Shown here: one piece after another, positions 53,324-64,000 of the stretch | Numbering within the stretch: position 1 is the stretch's first letter | Layout: every line of letters begins with the position of its first letter | Translations under genes and position numbers: made by a program | The notes under the pieces: model-generated | Seen by the model: only the letters and a program-made list of their open reading frames with translations | Databases searched by the model: none | Told to the model about the DNA's origin: nothing | Origin: Amorphochlora amoebiformis | Taxonomy: Eukaryota; Cercozoa; Chlorarachniophyceae | NCBI GenBank assembly: GCA_054601695.1 | Contig: BAAHQB010000464.1 | Coordinates: 21,342 to 85,341, forward strand | Direction of reading: 5' to 3' | Length of the DNA: 64,000 bases

Positions 53324-54060
53324 ATGCCCAAACGATCCAAGCGTGACCCCGTCTCCGACGACGAATCTGATGAGTTCACTTCCCACACCAATTTGAGATA
53401 GGAGATAAATTGCATATTTTCTCAGAGGGGAGCTGAAAGAAATTATGCTTAAGCTCCATAAAGCGACGGTCGACAAGAGGGCCAAGAAGAGGCAGAAGTT
53501 TGTAAAGGATCTGCAAGATTACGCCCACGTGGCGGAGAAAACAATCCAGTCAGAGATCAAGGCATTCGAAAAGGACTGGTGAAGTTTCTTCGTTTGTTCT
53601 GAGGACCCATTGAAAATATATTTCCACCTCTTTCGTTGATGTGATTCCGCATTTTTATCTGAAGGAACACAGCCTTGGATCAAGATAAATCATACAAAAA
53701 GAAGATCCACCGGCTGGGTAAGATTCTCGATCATTGTTGGGAACTCCACAAGACCCTGTTCAACGACTACTCTGCCACAATCACTCATTCGCACGACAAA
53801 GCCACCGAACTCCTCAAGAACCAAAAGGCTCTCCTCCGTCTGTTGGAGACAAAATCTAGGCTTAAGAAGAGCTCCGTTGCCAAGCTTCAAGCCTCAACCA
53901 AGAAATCCCTTGAGATATTGGAGGCATACACCACCAATATGACCACTCTTCAGAACGTAATCCCGCGAGTTAATCCTTCGCAATATCTGAGTGTTGCTCT
54001 GGTTTGCAGTCCAATCTAGCCGGATGGATCAAGGCGTCTGAAGAGTATCTGGCAGTATAG
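53324..54060 (+). CDS. Small coiled-coil protein, 4 exons, about 181 aa
   Basis: Exons 53324-53373, 53426-53578, 53665-53956 and 54010-54060 (TAG), all in phase with short introns of about 50-90 bp, unlike the long (AT)n introns of its neighbours. It opens with MPKRSKRDP, followed by an Asp/Glu/Ser patch. The rest is almost entirely charged heptad-like helix (KATVDKRAKKRQKF, KATELLKNQKALLRLLE). The exon 1 donor (GTTCAC) is inferred from phase. Length, acidic N-terminus and single long helix recall the SYCP3/Cor1 meiotic axis proteins, but I see no diagnostic motif and treat that only as a lead. Confidence 0.7.
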
Positions 54061-54363
54061 ATCACCTATTGCACATCCAAGAAGTAAAACTTCATCTAGC
54101 TAAATTTGCTGGATAAGTAAAACTTCATCCAACTAAATATCCTGGATATTCGAACATTTTGGGCCTAATAATAATTTTCCGACAGCCAGTCACAATATTC
54201 GGAGCCCTCACAACTTTTACCCATGAGAATCGAGTTCCAGAAACGACAAGTATCAGCTCTTGCGAACCGCATGCGCATATATGTCGATTTTCATTCAAAA
54301 TTTGTCTTTTCTTTGATATTGAAGTACAACTTGTCGATATTTTCAACCAACATGAATGCATAA

Positions 54364-54461
<98 letters not shown>

Positions 54462-54640
54462 TAATATATACATATGTGTATATATATATATATATAGATC
54501 ATATAGCATGATGTATATGTTGTATTACTGATGTCATTGCTCCAAATTAATTATTATGATCTGTATACTTGCATAATTGACAATTATACCTCTAATTCCA
54601 CGTTTGAATATTTATCAATGTATATGTATACTATTATATA

Positions 54641-54687
<47 letters not shown>

Positions 54688-55102
54688 TTGTAGAGGTATA
54701 TATGTACTCCGGCATATACTAAGTATAGAACAATGTAAAGCTATATGTAGTGATACACTTATACGTAGATTATATACACACACATATATGCGTAGTCTTG
54801 CGGAGCAGTGGACTTTTGTGTTTGCTAAGGTTTGGTTTTGGTAAAATGACCTGAACTTTGCTGGCTTCCGTTTGACGTGATTTTGCCCAAATAAAATCGA
54901 AAACGAAGTAAAGATATTCTTCTTCTGCACAGCCTGCAGCGCCTGTTGGCGGGCACACGCAAAGGAGGTCCAGAGGCGCCAATTTTCTCTCACCTGTACC
55001 CCTGATCTCTGCAAAAGTTTCTAGGTTTCGAATGGGGAAGTTGGAGGCATTTTGTGGCTGAGCGAGTTTGAGTTGAGTTTTTGCAGGTTTTCCTCCAATC
55101 TA
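54061..55102. other. Intergenic region before the DD3-3-like gene
   Basis: Holds a two-copy repeat (AAGTAAAACTTCATC..AACTAAAT at 54,083-54,145), (AT)n blocks (54,365-54,500, 54,640-54,685) and about 320 bp of non-repetitive sequence before the ATG at 55,103, presumably promoter and leader. Short ORFs here match nothing I know. Confidence 0.55.
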
Positions 55103-62733
<7,631 letters not shown>

Positions 62734-62980
62734 TTTATTTCTCCAGATTCTGCTTAACACACTTTGCCTAGTTTTAAAACTTGGCTGCCTCTTTATGTGC
62801 GAAAGTTAATACTATCTTGTGCAACAGGCTGTTCTTTTCTTTCACAAAAATCTCAGTTCGTACTGAAATGACTTATATATGTGTATATATATATATAAAT
62901 ATAATATGTATATATACTAGATATATGTATATATACATATATCTAGAGATATATGTATATTCTACGTATGAAGGCTAGGA
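62734..62980. other. Short spacer between the last gene and the telomere
   Basis: About 250 bp: 3' untranslated-like sequence and a short AT-rich stretch. No subtelomeric gene family or satellite separates the gene from the terminal repeats. Confidence 0.7.
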
Positions 62981-64000
62981 AGGGTGTCGATTAGGGTGTC
63001 GGGTTAGGGTGTCGGGTTAGGGTTAGGGTGTCGGGTTAGGGTGTCGGGTTAGGGTTAGGGTGTCGGGTTAGGGTAAGGGTGTCGGGTTAGGGTGTCGGGT
63101 TAGGGTGTCGGGTTAGGGTGTCGGGTTAGGGTGTCGGGTTAGGGTTAGGGTTAGGGTGTCGGGTTAGGGTGTCGGGTTAGGGTTAGGGTGTCGGGTTAGG
63201 GTGTCGGGTTAGGGTGTCGGGTTAGGGTTAGGGTGTCGGGTTAGGGTTAGGGTTAGGGTGTCGGGTTAGGGTTAGGGTTAGGGTTAGGGTTAGGGTTAGG
63301 GTTAGGGTTAGGGTGTCGGGTTAGGGTTAGGGTTAGGGTTAGGGTTAGGGTTAGGGTTAGGTAGGGTTAGGGTTAGGTTTAGGGTTAGGGTTAGGGTTAG
63401 GGTTAGGGTTAGGGTTAGGGTTAGGGTTAGGGTTAGGGTTAGGGTTAGGGTTAGGGTTAGGGTTAGGGTTAGGGTTAGGGTTAGGGTTAGGGTTAGGGTT
63501 AGGGTTAGGGTTAGGGTTAGGGTTAGGGTTAGGGTGTCGGGTTAGGGTTAGGGTTAGGGTTAGGGTTAGGGTTAGGGTTAGGGTTAGGGTTAGGGTTAGG
63601 GTTAGGGTTAGGGTTAGGGTTAGGGTTAGGGTTAGGGTTAGGGTTAGGGTTAGGGTTAGGGTTGGGTTAGGGTTAGGGTTAGGGTTAGGGTTAGGGTTAG
63701 GGTTAGGGTTAGGGTTAGGGTTAGGGTTAGGGTTAGGGTTAGGGTTAGGGTTTAGGTCATGGTTACCTAAGGATTAGGGTTAGGGTTAGGGTTAGGGTCA
63801 CGGTTAGGGTTAGGGTTAGGGTTAGGGTTAGGGTTAGGGGTTGGGTCAGGGTTAGGGTTAGGGTTAGGGTTAGGGTTAGGGTTAGGGTTAGGGTTAGGGT
63901 TAGGGTTAGGGTTAGGGTTAGGGTTAGGGTTAGGGTTAGGGTTAGGGTTAGGGTTAGGGTTAGGGTTAGGGTTAGGGTTAGGGTTAGGGTTAGGGTTAGG
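62981..64000 (+). repeat. Telomere: TTAGGG array with proximal TGTCGGGTTAGGG variants
   Basis: From 62,981 to about 63,320, TTAGGG units alternate with a GGTGTCGGGTTA variant. Beyond that the array is nearly pure TTAGGG up to the window end, with one TGTCGGG unit at 63,535 and irregular spots near 63,360, 63,663, 63,750, 63,797 and 63,840. The G-rich strand runs 5' to 3' toward the end, as expected at a right chromosome end. Confidence 0.97.

Noticed and set aside
63739-63850. Irregular bases inside the telomere array as biological insertions
   Set aside because: Isolated single-unit irregularities in a long homopolymeric repeat are as likely to be sequencing error.

Overview
This is the last 64 kb of a eukaryotic chromosome. 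The right edge, from about 62,980 to 64,000, is a TTAGGG telomere array running toward the end. Genes are interrupted by many GT-AG introns, and most intron sequence is (AT)n microsatellite. There are no bacterial features such as operons or ribosome binding sites. A plant-type organellar MutS (MSH1), a DD3-3-like secreted protein and TTAGGG telomeres together suggest a unicellular protist or alga, but the sequence alone does not fix the lineage. Most six-frame ORFs here (poly-Ile/Tyr/His) are translations of (AT)n and are not genes.

I reconstructed six genes by hand from splice sites, reading phase and family motifs. (1) 231-10001, plus: a ZC2HC1-like protein with three C2HC zinc fingers; its 5' end is unresolved. 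(2) 12820-23660, plus: 23 phase-compatible exons encoding 579 aa, a uracil-DNA-glycosylase-superfamily domain fused to an arginine-type ADP-ribosyltransferase domain. (3) 42552-26313, minus: 15 phase-compatible exons encoding 1,971 aa, an MSH1-like MutS with a large Asp/Arg/Asn/Gly repeat insert and, through in-phase 3' exons, a His-rich linker and an HNH-like domain. (4) 43065-50511, plus: a PH-like plus C2-domain protein, divergent from gene 3 across about 0.5 kb. (5) 53324-54060, plus: a small coiled-coil protein. (6) 55103-62733, plus: a DD3-3-like secreted or type I membrane protein with a Ser/Pro stalk, ending about 250 bp from the telomere.

Three intergenic tracts (about 10.08-11.70, 23.66-24.53 and 50.69-52.15 kb) are very rich in CTAG, often as TCTAGA, and lack usable ORFs. 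Each lies directly downstream of the 3' end of a plus-strand gene.

The most unusual pattern is in the introns. At eleven exon-intron boundaries in at least four genes, the boundary itself has been duplicated or expanded into tandem repeats inside the intron: exon end plus donor, or acceptor plus exon start. Several copies have decayed splice sites or in-frame stops. This looks like a recurrent local duplication process acting at splice junctions and resembles the tandem-duplication model of intron gain or growth.

The genes do not form a pathway. Two of them (UDG-ART and MSH1-HNH) carry DNA-repair-family domains in unusual fusions.
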